DNA of 64,000 nucleotides, taken from Arcicella rosea. Its GTDB lineage: Bacteria; Bacteroidota; Bacteroidia; Cytophagales; Spirosomataceae. This document shows positions 17,010 through 26,311 of this stretch, in pieces (position 1 is the first letter of the stretch; the number at the start of each line of letters is the position of its first letter). The notes under the pieces are model-generated. The model saw only the letters and a program-made list of their open reading frames with translations. It did not search any database and was not told where the DNA came from. Location of the stretch: the NCBI RefSeq assembly GCF_014204325.1, contig NZ_JACHKT010000005.1, positions 1 to 64,000 of the forward strand, given 5' to 3'. The translations under genes and the position numbers were made by a program.

Positions 17010-17786
17010 ATGCTCAAAATAGACAATTTACAGGCGAAAATTGGGGAAAAACAAATCCTCAGAGGAATTAATCTTGAAGTTAAGGCGGGTGAAGTACACG
17101 CAATCATGGGACCAAACGGTTCTGGGAAAAGTACTTTAGCTTCTGTGTTAGCAGGACGTGAAGACTATGAAGTAACTGGTGGAAGCGTAGATTTTAACGG
17201 AACAGATTTATTAGAATTAGCTGCTGAAGAACGTGCTGCAGAAGGTATTTTCTTAGCGTTTCAATATCCAGTTGAAATTCCAGGAGTTTCAACAACCAAC
17301 TTTTTGAAAACTGCTGTAAACGAAATCCGTAAATATCGTGGCGAAGAGCCAATGGATGCTGTTCAGTTCTTGAAAATGTTCAAACAGAAAATGGCTTATG
17401 TAAACATCGACCAATCTCTTTTGAACCGTGCTTTGAACGAAGGTTTTTCGGGTGGTGAGAAAAAGAAAAACGAGATTTTCCAAATGGCTGTACTTGAACC
17501 AAAATTAGCCATTTTGGATGAAACAGATTCAGGACTTGATATTGATGCACTTCGTATCGTAGCTGAAGGAGTAAATAAATTAAAATCTCCTGATAACGCT
17601 GTGATTGTGGTTACTCACTATCAACGTTTATTGGATTATATCGTACCTGATTTTGTTCACGTTTTATACAAAGGACGTATCGTAAAATCTGGCACGAAAG
17701 AATTAGCCTTAGAATTAGAAGAAAGAGGTTACGACTGGATTAAAGCAGAAGTAGATGCTGAAGAATTGGGCGAAACTATCGCTTAA
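17010..17786 (+). CDS. sufC: Fe-S cluster assembly ATPase SufC
   Basis: The ABC-type ATPase of the SUF scaffold complex, soluble in the cytoplasm. Walker A GPNGSGKST is near 35-43, the Q-loop in FLAFQYP, ABC signature FSGGEKKKNE near 149-158, Walker B AILDETDSGLD and the H-loop VVTHYQR. The length of 258 residues is normal. It opens a five-gene suf run (C, D, S, E, DUF59); its usual partner sufB is not adjacent. Confidence 0.96.
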   Translation: MLKIDNLQAKIGEKQILRGINLEVKAGEVHAIMGPNGSGKSTLASVLAGREDYEVTGGSVDFNGTDLLELAAEERAAEGIFLAFQYPVEIPGVSTTNFLKTAVNEIRKYRGEEPMDAVQFLKMFKQKMAYVNIDQSLLNRALNEGFSGGEKKKNEIFQMAVLEPKLAILDETDSGLDIDALRIVAEGVNKLKSPDNAVIVVTHYQRLLDYIVPDFVHVLYKGRIVKSGTKELALELEERGYDWIKAEVDAEELGETIA

Positions 17787-17848
17787 TTCAATTTAGAGTT
17801 TTATTGTGTATTGGTCATTCTGATAACACAGCAATATCAATTATTAAC

Positions 17849-19165
17849 ATGGATAATAAAAATTCATTAAAGGCTCAATTAATTTCAGATTTTCAAACGA
17901 TTGAAGGACGTATGAATGGTGCAGCAAAATCTGCTGTTCATCAAGTTCGTCAAGAAGCGTTGAAAACGTTTGAAACCTTGGGCTTTCCGACGATAAAACA
18001 CGAAGAGTGGAAGTATTCTAATGTCAAAAACTTGGTTAATCAAGCTTTTGAATTTAATGCAGCTTCTGATTTTTCAGCACAAGATGTAGCAGATTCGTCA
18101 ATTCCAAATCTTGAAGGAAATATCCTTTATTTTGTGAATGGCGTTTACAATGCAGCACTTTCTTCTATTGTAAGTCCAGCTTCAGAACTTCAAATTCTAA
18201 CTTTTTCTGATGCTATCAAGCAAGAACCAGCTTTAGTTGAGAAATATTTCAATCAATATACTGATTCACAAAATAATGCTTTCACAGCATTAAATACTGC
18301 ATTTGCTCATAACGGAATTTTCGTTCATGTACCTGCTAATACAGTAGTTACTCAACCAGTTATTTTAAGGTTTATTGCAGATGCTCGTAAAGTAAATGTA
18401 GCATCTCAGCCAAGAAATTTAATTGTAGTTGGGAAACGTTCAGAAGTACAGATTGCAGAAGCTTATCGTTCTTTGGGCGAAAATGCTTCATTTACCAATG
18501 CAGTAACTGAATTCTTTGTTGAAGAAGAAGCAAACGTACATTATTACAAAGTTCAGAACGAATCAGACAAGGCTTATCATATTGGTACAACATCGGTGCT
18601 ACAAGCTGGTAAATCAGTTTTTACTGCCAATACTGTAACAGCAAATGGCGGTTTTGTACGTAATAACCTCAATATTAAAATTGATGGGGAGTACGCAGAA
18701 GCGAATATGTTTGGCTTATACATTCCAAACAAGAAACAGCATATTGATAACCATACTGCTGTTGATCACGCCAAACCAAATTCAGAATCTAACGAATTAT
18801 ATAAAGGTATTTTGAAAGATAATGCTGTTGGAGTATTCAATGGTAAAATCTTTGTTCGTGAAGATGCCCAGAAAACAAACGCTTTTCAATCTTGTAAAAA
18901 CGTATTGATGTCTGAAAATGCTTCTATGAATACCAAACCACAATTGGAAATTTGGGCAGATGATGTTAAGTGTTCGCACGGTACAACTACTGGACAATTG
19001 AACGAAGATGCTTTGTTTTATATGCAAGCTCGTGGTATTTCAAAAGACTCAGCCAGAGCATTATTAATGTTGGCATTCGCTCAAGAAGTAATTGATAAGA
19101 TGAAAATTCCTGCGATTAAAGAATATTTACAGGAGTTAATTGTTGATAAGATTTATCAAGGATAA
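17849..19165 (+). CDS. sufD: Fe-S cluster assembly protein SufD
   Basis: A scaffold subunit that pairs with SufB and SufC. The 438-residue protein starting at ATG 17849 (MDNKNSLKAQL) has the SufBD beta-helix core and the C-terminal CSHGTTTGQLNEDALFYMQARGI motif. An in-frame alternative start at 17804 lies within the gap after sufC and is less likely. It sits 62 bp after sufC and 30 bp before sufS. Confidence 0.93.
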   Translation: MDNKNSLKAQLISDFQTIEGRMNGAAKSAVHQVRQEALKTFETLGFPTIKHEEWKYSNVKNLVNQAFEFNAASDFSAQDVADSSIPNLEGNILYFVNGVYNAALSSIVSPASELQILTFSDAIKQEPALVEKYFNQYTDSQNNAFTALNTAFAHNGIFVHVPANTVVTQPVILRFIADARKVNVASQPRNLIVVGKRSEVQIAEAYRSLGENASFTNAVTEFFVEEEANVHYYKVQNESDKAYHIGTTSVLQAGKSVFTANTVTANGGFVRNNLNIKIDGEYAEANMFGLYIPNKKQHIDNHTAVDHAKPNSESNELYKGILKDNAVGVFNGKIFVREDAQKTNAFQSCKNVLMSENASMNTKPQLEIWADDVKCSHGTTTGQLNEDALFYMQARGISKDSARALLMLAFAQEVIDKMKIPAIKEYLQELIVDKIYQG

Positions 19166-19195
19166 TTACTCACAGTAAAAAGCACCATTGAAATC

Positions 19196-20428
19196 ATGAT
19201 AACGACCGATATTTTAGACATACAAAAAATAAGAGCAGATTTCCCTATTCTTAATCAAGAAATCAACGGAAAAAAATTGGTCTATTTTGATAACGCTGCT
19301 ACGACCCAAAAGCCGACGGCTGTTATCAATGCCATTGCTCATTATTATAATTTCGATAATGCCAATATTCACAGAGGAATTCATACCTTAGCTGAAAGAG
19401 CTACCCGTGATTTTGAAGCTTCGAGAGAAGCTGTTCGTGAATTTTTGGGTGCATCTTCCATTGAAGAAATCATTTTTACTTCTGGTACAACACAAGGGAT
19501 TAATTTGGTGGCAAGTACTTTTGGTAGAAAATTCATCAAAGAAGGAGATGAAATCATCGTGTCGGGAATGGAACACCATTCTAACATTGTGCCTTGGCAA
19601 ATGCTTTGTGAAGAAAAAGGAATTACCTTAAAAGTAATTCCTGTCACTGAACAAGGTGAGCTAGACATGGAAGCTTACGAAAATTTGCTTTCTGAGAAAG
19701 TGAAGTTAGTAGCTGTAAATCATGTGTCTAATTCATTGGGTACTATTAATCCAGTAAAAGAAATCATCGCTTTAGCCCATGAATATGGTGCAAAAGTTTT
19801 GATTGATGGTGCTCAGGCTACTTCACATTTTAATATTGATGTGCAAGATTTGGATGCTGATTTCTATGCTTTTTCGGCTCATAAATTGTATGGACCAACG
19901 GGTATGGGTGCTTTGTATGGTAAAAAAGAGCTTTTGAATGCGATGCCTCCGTATATGGGTGGTGGTGAAATGATCAAGGATGTTTCTTTCGAGAAAACTA
20001 CTTATAATGAATTGCCATATAAGTTTGAAGCAGGCACGCCAAATATTGCTGATGTTGTAGCCTTAAAAACAGCTTTAGAGTATGCTGATGCACTTGGAAG
20101 AGAGAATATTGCTGCCCATGAAGATATGCTTTTGAGTTATGCTACAGAACAATTATCAGAAATTGAAGGACTAAGAATTATTGGGCAAGCTAAGAAAAAA
20201 GTATCTGTATTGAGTTTCGTCATTGATGGAATTCATCATCAAGATATTGGAGTGTTGCTTGATAATCAAGGAATTGCTGTAAGAACGGGACACCACTGTA
20301 CACAGCCTTTGATGCAAAGATTTAATTTGCTTGGAACTTCAAGAGCTTCTTTTGCCGTTTATAACACGATTGAAGAAGTAGATAGATTAGTAGCAGGTAT
20401 TCATCGAGTAAAAAAAATGTTATTATAG
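19196..20428 (+). CDS. sufS: Cysteine desulfurase SufS
   Basis: A PLP enzyme that removes sulfur from cysteine and passes persulfide to SufE. The PLP lysine lies in FSAHKLYGPTG (near residue 230) and the catalytic cysteine in RTGHHCTQPLM (near 366), both typical of group II desulfurases. 410 residues. The start ITTDILDIQKIRADFPIL is the usual N-terminus. The following sufE coding sequence begins 46 bp after its stop. Confidence 0.96.
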   Translation: MITTDILDIQKIRADFPILNQEINGKKLVYFDNAATTQKPTAVINAIAHYYNFDNANIHRGIHTLAERATRDFEASREAVREFLGASSIEEIIFTSGTTQGINLVASTFGRKFIKEGDEIIVSGMEHHSNIVPWQMLCEEKGITLKVIPVTEQGELDMEAYENLLSEKVKLVAVNHVSNSLGTINPVKEIIALAHEYGAKVLIDGAQATSHFNIDVQDLDADFYAFSAHKLYGPTGMGALYGKKELLNAMPPYMGGGEMIKDVSFEKTTYNELPYKFEAGTPNIADVVALKTALEYADALGRENIAAHEDMLLSYATEQLSEIEGLRIIGQAKKKVSVLSFVIDGIHHQDIGVLLDNQGIAVRTGHHCTQPLMQRFNLLGTSRASFAVYNTIEEVDRLVAGIHRVKKMLL

Positions 20429-20474
20429 TTTGAAAACAGCACAACACTATTTTCAAAACTATACAAAAGAATTT

Positions 20475-20894
20475 ATGACTATCAACGAAACACAAGATGA
20501 AATCATTGAGGAATTTGCACTTTTTGACGATTGGGCAGATAAATATGAATACATCATTGATTTAGGAAAAAAACTAAAAGGCTTGCCAGAAGAGCAAAAA
20601 ACCGAAGATAATATCATAAAAGGTTGCCAAAGTAGAGTTTGGCTAAATGCTCGTTTTGAAAATGGCGAACTTTTTTTTGATGCAGATTCAGAAGCGATTA
20701 TTGTAAAAGGATTGGTGAATATGTTAATCAGGGTATTATCTGGGCATACTCCTAATGAAATTAATGCTGCTGATTTGTATTTCATTGATAAAATTGGAAT
20801 GACTTCACATTTGGCTCAAACTCGCTCAAACGGTTTGGCTTCAATGGTAAAGCAAATGAAAAATTATGCTATCGCTTACGGCTTGAAAGCTTAA
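20475..20894 (+). CDS. sufE: Sulfur acceptor SufE
   Basis: Takes persulfide sulfur from SufS and hands it to the SufBCD scaffold. The acceptor cysteine is in IKGCQSRVWL. The ATG at 20475 (MTINETQDEIIEEF) gives a 140-residue protein; an in-frame TTG at 20430 exists but is a poorer start. Part of the suf operon. Confidence 0.94.
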   Translation: MTINETQDEIIEEFALFDDWADKYEYIIDLGKKLKGLPEEQKTEDNIIKGCQSRVWLNARFENGELFFDADSEAIIVKGLVNMLIRVLSGHTPNEINAADLYFIDKIGMTSHLAQTRSNGLASMVKQMKNYAIAYGLKA

Positions 20895-20942
20895 TTATTT
20901 ACTAAATATAATCCTAGAATTTCATTATTATTGATAGAAATC

Positions 20943-21254
20943 ATGTCGGAAGTTGAATTAAAAGAAGAAGTAATCAGAGCATTGAAAGGAGTATATGACC
21001 CAGAAATTCCTGTGGACGTTTATGAACTTGGCTTGATTTACGATATTAAAATTTTTCCTGTAAATAATGTTTACGTATTAATGACTTTAACTTCGCCTTC
21101 TTGCCCATCTGCTGAAGCAATTCCTGTTGAAGTTGAACAAAAAATACGTGAAATTGAAGGTGTAAGCGAAGTGAGTGTAGAATTAACTTTTGACCCACCA
21201 TATTCACAAGACATGATGTCTGAGGCAGCCAAATTGGAACTCGGTTTTATGTAA
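20943..21254 (+). CDS. DUF59/MIP18-type Fe-S maturation protein (SufT-like)
   Basis: A 103-residue cytoplasmic protein of the DUF59 family involved in Fe-S cluster maturation or delivery. The typical blocks VYDPEIPVDVYELGLIYD and LTSPSCPSAEAIP (with the conserved cysteine) are visible. ATG 20943 is preferred to the in-frame TTG 12 nt upstream. Its place after sufE supports a role as an accessory maturation factor. Confidence 0.9.
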   Translation: MSEVELKEEVIRALKGVYDPEIPVDVYELGLIYDIKIFPVNNVYVLMTLTSPSCPSAEAIPVEVEQKIREIEGVSEVSVELTFDPPYSQDMMSEAAKLELGFM

Positions 21255-21390
21255 TTGTGTTTTGAATCAGATTGCCCACGAGTGATTATTTATCACAAGT
21301 TTTTTTATTATAAGACAAATCATATTTGAAGTGTTTCTTTGAAGGACAATTTTCAAATTGACTATTTTTCAAATTTTCAAACTTTATATT

Positions 21391-21807
21391 ATGTACCCAG
21401 AACATTTAGTAGCTCCAATGCGTGCTGACATCGTAGAAGGAGGATTCACAGAATTAAAATCAGCTACAGAAGTTGATCAAGTATTAGCTGAAAAAGGAAC
21501 AACTTTAGTGTTTATCAACTCAGTTTGTGGTTGTTCAGCTCGTACTGCTCGTCCAGGTGTAAAAGAAGCTGTTTGGAACGCTGCCAAAAAACCAGAACAT
21601 TTAGTAACGGTTTTTGCGGGTGTTGACCAAGAAGCAACTCAAAAAGTACGTGAATATCATTTACCATATCCTCCATCGTCACCTTCAGTAGCATTGTTTA
21701 AAGACGGTGAGTTGGTTCATTTTGTAGAGCGTCATCACATCGAAGGTCGTTCGGCAGAAATGATTGCTGGACACTTAGAAATGGTTTTTGATGAATTCTG
21801 TGCTTAG
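21391..21807 (+). CDS. BrxA/BrxB-family bacilliredoxin
   Basis: A thioredoxin-fold protein of 138 residues that removes bacillithiol from mixed disulfides on proteins. The CGC active site lies in NSVCGCSARTARPG near 49-51, and the family block YPPSSPSVALFKDGELVHF follows. The first codons (MYPEHLVAPMRADIV) match the family; an in-frame TTG at 21358 is ignored. The presence of this gene suggests that the organism uses bacillithiol. It follows the suf operon by 136 bp and ends in a strong terminator, so it may have its own promoter. Confidence 0.93.
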   Translation: MYPEHLVAPMRADIVEGGFTELKSATEVDQVLAEKGTTLVFINSVCGCSARTARPGVKEAVWNAAKKPEHLVTVFAGVDQEATQKVREYHLPYPPSSPSVALFKDGELVHFVERHHIEGRSAEMIAGHLEMVFDEFCA

Positions 21808-21825
21808 TCACAAAACCTTTCCCAT

Positions 21826-21863
21826 AAAAAAAGAGGCTTTCGATTACGAAAGCCTCTTTTTTT
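21826..21863. terminator. Strong bidirectional terminator
   Basis: Stem aaagaggctttcg / cgaaagcctcttt with a 4-nt loop, an A-run before and T-run after, between the convergent bacilliredoxin and CPBP genes. It marks the left edge of the accessory region; the CPBP stop codon lies in its T-tail. Confidence 0.9.
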
Positions 21864-22593
21864 ATGGGGTCATTCTTATCAAATTCGTCATAAAGTTAAG
21901 CACATTATGAGAAACTAATGGCTGTAAGATACTTTTACTCTTTATGGTTATCCAACTCCAAACATAACCATATACAAATGTGGATAAAAAAGATAAATAA
22001 TCAAATTTAAAACTAAATTCATCCGTCAGTTTTAGTCCATGTAAAAGCCCAAAAAGTAATCCAATGATTAAAACACTAGGACTACCCAAATTCAATTTCC
22101 CAACCTTTATATGCTCATTTAAACAAGTTAATAATAGACCCAATAAAATTGCTCGAAACATTATTTCTTCATCCAATCCAGGCATTGTCAATTGAAACAA
22201 AAGTGTTTCTTTATCCATTGTTAGTGAAGTATCAAAGTAAGAAAAAAAGGCGGTGCAACTAATTAAAACAGTCGCTATAATTGTTTTTTGGAAGTATTGC
22301 GGTGCTTGTTCTATCTGTATGAAGTTGTAAGGTGATATTTTTTTTCGCAGGACAATGTAAACTAAAACGCCAAAAATAATTCCCAAAAGTTTTCCAGTCC
22401 AATTCCATTGTCCGTTCGTGATTTTTAACTGAGTATATTGCATAGGAAGTCGAACAACAATTTCATGAGCAATAAAAGTTATTATAAAAACTCCCAAAGT
22501 TTTAAAATGCGATTTATCTTTCATGAAAACAATCATGAATGGTATAGTAATCAACATTGGTAATAACCCTTCAATAAATACTAGACCTTCCAT
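21862..22593 (-). CDS. CPBP-family intramembrane metalloprotease (Abi/CAAX type)
   Basis: A multi-pass membrane protein of 243 residues with about seven hydrophobic segments. The CPBP motifs are present: LDEEIMFR (EExxxR) near 140-146, LLFGLLHGL with a conserved histidine near 186, and LVSHNVLNF near 230. Such proteins are putative intramembrane proteases, some tied to bacteriocin immunity or phage defence; the role here is unknown. It is the last gene, in the minus direction, of the run of co-oriented accessory genes. Confidence 0.8.
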   Translation of the reverse strand: MEGLVFIEGLLPMLITIPFMIVFMKDKSHFKTLGVFIITFIAHEIVVRLPMQYTQLKITNGQWNWTGKLLGIIFGVLVYIVLRKKISPYNFIQIEQAPQYFQKTIIATVLISCTAFFSYFDTSLTMDKETLLFQLTMPGLDEEIMFRAILLGLLLTCLNEHIKVGKLNLGSPSVLIIGLLFGLLHGLKLTDEFSFKFDYLSFLSTFVYGYVWSWITIKSKSILQPLVSHNVLNFMTNLIRMTP

Positions 22594-22802
22594 TTTACTG
22601 TCTTTTTTAAAATTACCACAAACATTCTATAGCTTAGTGCTTTAGCCCAACTATGACCAAACTTATTTTCAGCCTTTGTTGCAGTTTTCTCCAACGAATT
22701 GAGCATCAGCAATAAACAAATGTAGTAGAATGCAAAGTAACGAGTTGCTTACGCTCGTGTTGTTGGTCTTGGCGACCCCGTGAAAACACCAACAACGGCG
22801 GA

Positions 22803-22954
22803 AATATGGCTGCTAACGGTTTGCTGCTTGGCGATGGTAGGGCATTTGGAATACGTTAGCCCAATATTTGCACAAATAACTGATAGAATCACAAATGTTG
22901 AGTTTATTACTGTCAGCCCCACTATTGCCAATATGAGGTTAGCAGCCGTATTTC
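22803..22954 (-). repeat. attC-like palindrome A
   Basis: Left arm aatatggctgctaac (22803-22817) and right arm gttagcagccgtatt are inverted copies with one mismatch. Inner arms ttggcgatggtagggc and gccccactattgccaa also pair. The right end lies 2 bp from the stop of the alpha/beta hydrolase gene. A separate hairpin (gttgttggt / accaacaac) lies just left, at about 22759-22796. Confidence 0.7.
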
Positions 22955-22955
22955 G

Positions 22956-24461
22956 TCACTCGTATCCATATTTTTTTAAAAATGCTTTCCTTAATTCGGA
23001 TACTTTTCCGGAAAATCTTCTGTCAAACCAGATAGCATGCGGTGCTCCTTTTAATGTGTGAAACTCAAAATCGTTTCCAAGTTTTTCCATCTCTTCTGCA
23101 AAAGCTTTTGCTGATGCATAGTCAACGCTATGGTCATCAGTCCCATGAATGATAAGCATAGGGGGAAGCCCTGTTCTTAAAAGATGAATAGGTGATATTT
23201 TCTTTGCCAAAGATTTGTCCGCAAGGTCTCTGGTTATCCAATCCGTACTACTTTCAGAATACAAACTGTAAACCCCAGCATTAACCAATAAAAGATTTGG
23301 TGTAGCATTGTAATTCAAATTATCGCTCTCTTCATTCCATTCGTTTGCCAAAGCAGTAGTTAAAACTAAATGCCCGCCTGCTGAATTTCCTGTGGCCACA
23401 ATTCGGGCTGTGTCGATATTGTAAGTGTCTGCGTTTATTCGCAACCAACGGATAGCACTTCTTGCATCTTTTACCGCTTCAAAAGGGGTGGTTTCGTGAC
23501 GGTCTGCCAGTCTGTATTCCACTGATACGCCAACCCAACCTTTTTTTGCATAACTATCGCAACTATAAAAAGCCCATTCGGGATTTCCCTTTGTCCAGCT
23601 ACCACCACTGAAATAAACCATTACGGGGCTTTTCTTAGTTTTATCAATGCTGTCAGGAAGAAAGATGTGGATATCGAGGTTGTACCCGTCAACAGTTTTA
23701 TAAGTCTTGATAAGATGGTCTTTTCGTGCATTAGCACTTTCTGTATACATCGAGTCAATGGTTTTCTTGTAAGCTTCGTTCTTGCAGGTGATGAGGAATT
23801 TAGAAACGATACCATCCAAGTTTTTGGTACCCCAGTCATCTATATGGGCAAAGAGATAATGATACTGCCAATACTCTTTACACTCTTGATTTGTAAAGTA
23901 TTTAGGAATTAAATTTAGATAAGCATCAAGTCTTTTGTTATCAGATTTTTTATAGATGTCTTTTTTTACTTCATCTGAGGACTTATGTCTTAAAAAGCCT
24001 TCGATATAGCCTTTAACATCGCTGATTGAAAGTAATGTTGGATTATTAAAGTCTGGCAGATGTTTGTCAAGCTTTTTTTGAACAGATTTAGAGAGTTTAA
24101 CTTTATTACCAGTATGGTTCTCATGGAAATAGGGGTAATCTTGAATTATTCTATCGAAGAAATATTCAATTTCTCTTCGTTCGTTAGGGATAAAATTTTT
24201 ATCTAACTTTTGAAAATGTACCGCATATTTATTTGTCATTTTCATGAAAGGTTGTTTTAGTGAATCAACCTTTTTTAGAAATAAGGATTCATTTAAAGAA
24301 TAGATTTCGGGTCTGTGAGGATAATAGGCTTCTGATAAAGCGGAACTAAGAATTTTCATATCTGCATCATAAGATTTTCGCAGAGAGTCGGCTTTTTGTT
24401 TGTCCTGTCCAAAACAAGTAAATGCCAAGAAAAGAATGAATGTTGTCAAAATTATTCTCAT
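22956..24461 (-). CDS. Secreted alpha/beta hydrolase (BD-FAE/esterase type) with a long N-terminal domain
   Basis: A 501-residue exported protein. ATG 24461 gives a signal peptide (MRIILTTFILFLAFTCFGQ); the ATG at 24479 would add six residues. The first 230 residues after the signal are charged, helical and unrecognised. The C-terminal half is an alpha/beta hydrolase: YFSGGSW oxyanion segment, GNSAGGH nucleophile elbow, acid in HGTDDHSVDYA and histidine in GAPHAIWF. It probably cleaves an ester; substrate unknown. It is a cassette-like gene bounded by palindromes A and B. Confidence 0.8.
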   Translation of the reverse strand: MRIILTTFILFLAFTCFGQDKQKADSLRKSYDADMKILSSALSEAYYPHRPEIYSLNESLFLKKVDSLKQPFMKMTNKYAVHFQKLDKNFIPNERREIEYFFDRIIQDYPYFHENHTGNKVKLSKSVQKKLDKHLPDFNNPTLLSISDVKGYIEGFLRHKSSDEVKKDIYKKSDNKRLDAYLNLIPKYFTNQECKEYWQYHYLFAHIDDWGTKNLDGIVSKFLITCKNEAYKKTIDSMYTESANARKDHLIKTYKTVDGYNLDIHIFLPDSIDKTKKSPVMVYFSGGSWTKGNPEWAFYSCDSYAKKGWVGVSVEYRLADRHETTPFEAVKDARSAIRWLRINADTYNIDTARIVATGNSAGGHLVLTTALANEWNEESDNLNYNATPNLLLVNAGVYSLYSESSTDWITRDLADKSLAKKISPIHLLRTGLPPMLIIHGTDDHSVDYASAKAFAEEMEKLGNDFEFHTLKGAPHAIWFDRRFSGKVSELRKAFLKKYGYE

Positions 24462-24494
24462 AAATTTAGAATTTGTCATTATGTAAGATTTTTT

Positions 24495-24567
24495 AATATG
24501 GCTGCTAACGAGCGTATAACCGCCATACGCTCTGTTTTTTATAGTTTATGGCGGTTATATCGCATGT
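24495..24567 (-). repeat. attC-like palindrome B
   Basis: It begins with the same 16 bp as palindrome A (aatatggctgctaacg). It contains a perfect 13-bp inverted repeat, tataaccgccata (24515-24527) and tatggcggttata (24547-24559), and a nested 8-bp hairpin gagcgtat/atacgctc. Confidence 0.65.
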
Positions 24568-24628
24568 ATCTGAACCTATTTCTGATTTTTGTTTGATTCA
24601 AATCTATTTCTAAAACTAAGTATTTTTT

Positions 24629-24908
24629 CTAAATGTCTAACTTATCCAAAGGACTTTTTATCTGAGCAAAACCTTTGGTGGTAATGTGGGTGTAAATTTC
24701 TGTGGTCTTTGAAGAGGAATTGTCCTAAAAGACTTTGTATATACCGTATATCTGTCTCATTTTCAAGTAAATGCGTCGCAAAGCTATGCCTTAAAGTATG
24801 TACACTCATATCTTTGGTGATGCCTGCCTTTTGAACGGAGGCATGGAAAATATGCTGAATACTCCTTGTTGAATATTGCTCTCCAAGTTTTAGACCTTCA
24901 AAAAGTAG
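24629..24908 (-). pseudogene. Tail of a tyrosine recombinase (integron-integrase-like), frameshifted
   Basis: Reading the minus strand from about 24908 gives [17 protein letters not shown], then the box II motif [15 protein letters not shown]. After LLGQ the frame must shift by one base (one extra a near 24722) to continue [17 protein letters not shown] and KSPLDKLDI-stop at 24629. The catalytic HxxR and tyrosine are there, but about 200 N-terminal residues, including the first catalytic arginine, are missing, and an in-frame stop lies just upstream. The SPLDKL ending resembles integron integrases and some IS91-associated recombinases. It is a dead remnant lying between palindromes B and C. 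Confidence 0.8.
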
Positions 24909-24930
24909 TACTTATGACATGACTCAAAGT

Positions 24931-25066
24931 CAGCTGTTAACTCTCTAATATGCAAAAGAGAGACTGCATTTTATGATTGTTCCATTTGTTAAACTTGGAA
25001 CAGCTAGGGTGATATTTCATTGTCCTGCTCTTCTTATGTAAATTCCCATGTTAGCTGCTGCCATAT
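24931..25066 (-). repeat. attC-like palindrome C
   Basis: Runs from cagctgttaac (24931-24941) to gttagctgctgccatat (25050-25066). The right end is an inverted variant of the ATATGGCTGCTAAC end of palindromes A and B. It includes the 40-bp block at 24961-25000, which recurs in palindrome E. Confidence 0.5.
24961..25000. repeat. 40-bp dispersed repeat, copy 1
   Basis: Differs at one position from 27038-27077. It contains a hairpin (gttcca ... tggaa) and the core-like word gttaaac. The two copies bracket the propeller lipoprotein and the 164-residue protein genes. Confidence 0.85.
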
Positions 25067-25095
25067 CTTTCGTTTGGTAGAATTTTGCTTTATAT

Positions 25096-26247
25096 CTATT
25101 TATCATACTGAGAAAATGTCGTAAAATTTTTGCCGTCATACAGACTTAAACCAAAAAACTTTGTTCCAAACCATAGGTTGCCTTCTTTGTCTTCCAAAAC
25201 ATTCATAACCGCATTATTTATTAGTCCGTCTTTTTCATTAAAGTTTTTAATGGTCTTTCCATCATAACGCCATATCCCATCCTTTTCGGTCGTGAACCAA
25301 AAATCACCTTTTTTATCTTCCAAAATAGCGTAAGCCCCTCCGCTTTCAAAACCCTCATGTCTTCCAATGGTGATAAATGTTTTTCCATTGTAACGGCAAA
25401 CTCCGTGGTTTCTTGTCGCAAACCAAATATTCCCTAAATGGTCTTCTGTGATTGAAAAAATCATATCATCAGAAATATAATCTTGCGTTTTAATAAAAGA
25501 CTTGATGTTCTGGATGAAATTTAAAGAATTCTCAGTGTTGCCACTTCTTCTTTTGTCTTGGTTTGTTTTATAATAGTCTAAAGATGGAAGAAAATTCTTA
25601 AAACTTTTTCCGTCATATTTCCATACGCCACCGCCATTCCAAGAACTAAACCATAAGTTTCCATTTCTATCTTGTATAATATCACTGATATAATTCTCGT
25701 ACTTATCACCAAAGAATGGGTGCTCGTGCTTATAAAGAAAATTAGAAACATTCGTTCCGTCATACCGGTAAATACCTTTATTCATCACGCCAAACCAAAT
25801 GTTACCCGCTCGGTCTTCTAAAAGACTGGTAATACTCAGAGTGTCCGTCATAGGAACATTTGTAAAGTTTTTTCCATCATACTTACATATTCCTCTATTG
25901 GTTCCAAATAAAATATTTCCTGCTCTGTCCTGTATAATTGAACCTACATTATTGTTGCACAAACCGTCTTTGGTAGTAAAATTGATAAATGATTTTCCGT
26001 CATAACGATAAGCACCTTCTCCACAAATGCTAAACCATAAGTTGCCGTCTTTGTCAAGAAGCTGACAAACTACATTCTCGGACTGTGTTCCTAAAGTCCG
26101 AACAATCTTTGTGTGTTGTTCCTTTTTAGTGGTTGAATTTGTATTGTTTGTCATTTTGTTTGTTGAAGTCTGCCCGTTACAAGATGTAAAAGACATAGAT
26201 ACCAATAACAAAGAAAAGATTGGAATTTTAAATTTGTATATTGTCAT
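25096..26247 (-). CDS. Lipoprotein with two-component-regulator propeller (Reg_prop) repeats
   Basis: A predicted outer-surface or periplasmic lipoprotein of 383 residues. The signal segment from ATG 26247 ends in the lipobox FTSCNG. The rest is a beta-propeller made of repeats of the form (E/Q)D(R/K)xGNxWFGTxxxGxxRYDGKxFxNF, at least nine visible. Such repeats usually form the sensor half of hybrid histidine kinases, but here no kinase domain follows, so it is a stand-alone sensor-like module. It is a cassette gene between palindromes C and D. Confidence 0.8.
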   Translation of the reverse strand: MTIYKFKIPIFSLLLVSMSFTSCNGQTSTNKMTNNTNSTTKKEQHTKIVRTLGTQSENVVCQLLDKDGNLWFSICGEGAYRYDGKSFINFTTKDGLCNNNVGSIIQDRAGNILFGTNRGICKYDGKNFTNVPMTDTLSITSLLEDRAGNIWFGVMNKGIYRYDGTNVSNFLYKHEHPFFGDKYENYISDIIQDRNGNLWFSSWNGGGVWKYDGKSFKNFLPSLDYYKTNQDKRRSGNTENSLNFIQNIKSFIKTQDYISDDMIFSITEDHLGNIWFATRNHGVCRYNGKTFITIGRHEGFESGGAYAILEDKKGDFWFTTEKDGIWRYDGKTIKNFNEKDGLINNAVMNVLEDKEGNLWFGTKFFGLSLYDGKNFTTFSQYDK

Positions 26248-26311
26248 TTGTCTAAACATTTCTATAAGAGGTTTTATTTTTTTGCTTTGCAGGTTGTCAC
26301 TAATGGTAACA

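Noticed and set aside
22780-23061. 93-residue ORF on the plus strand
   Set aside because: It runs through attC-like palindrome A and the antisense of the esterase end; no family resemblance.
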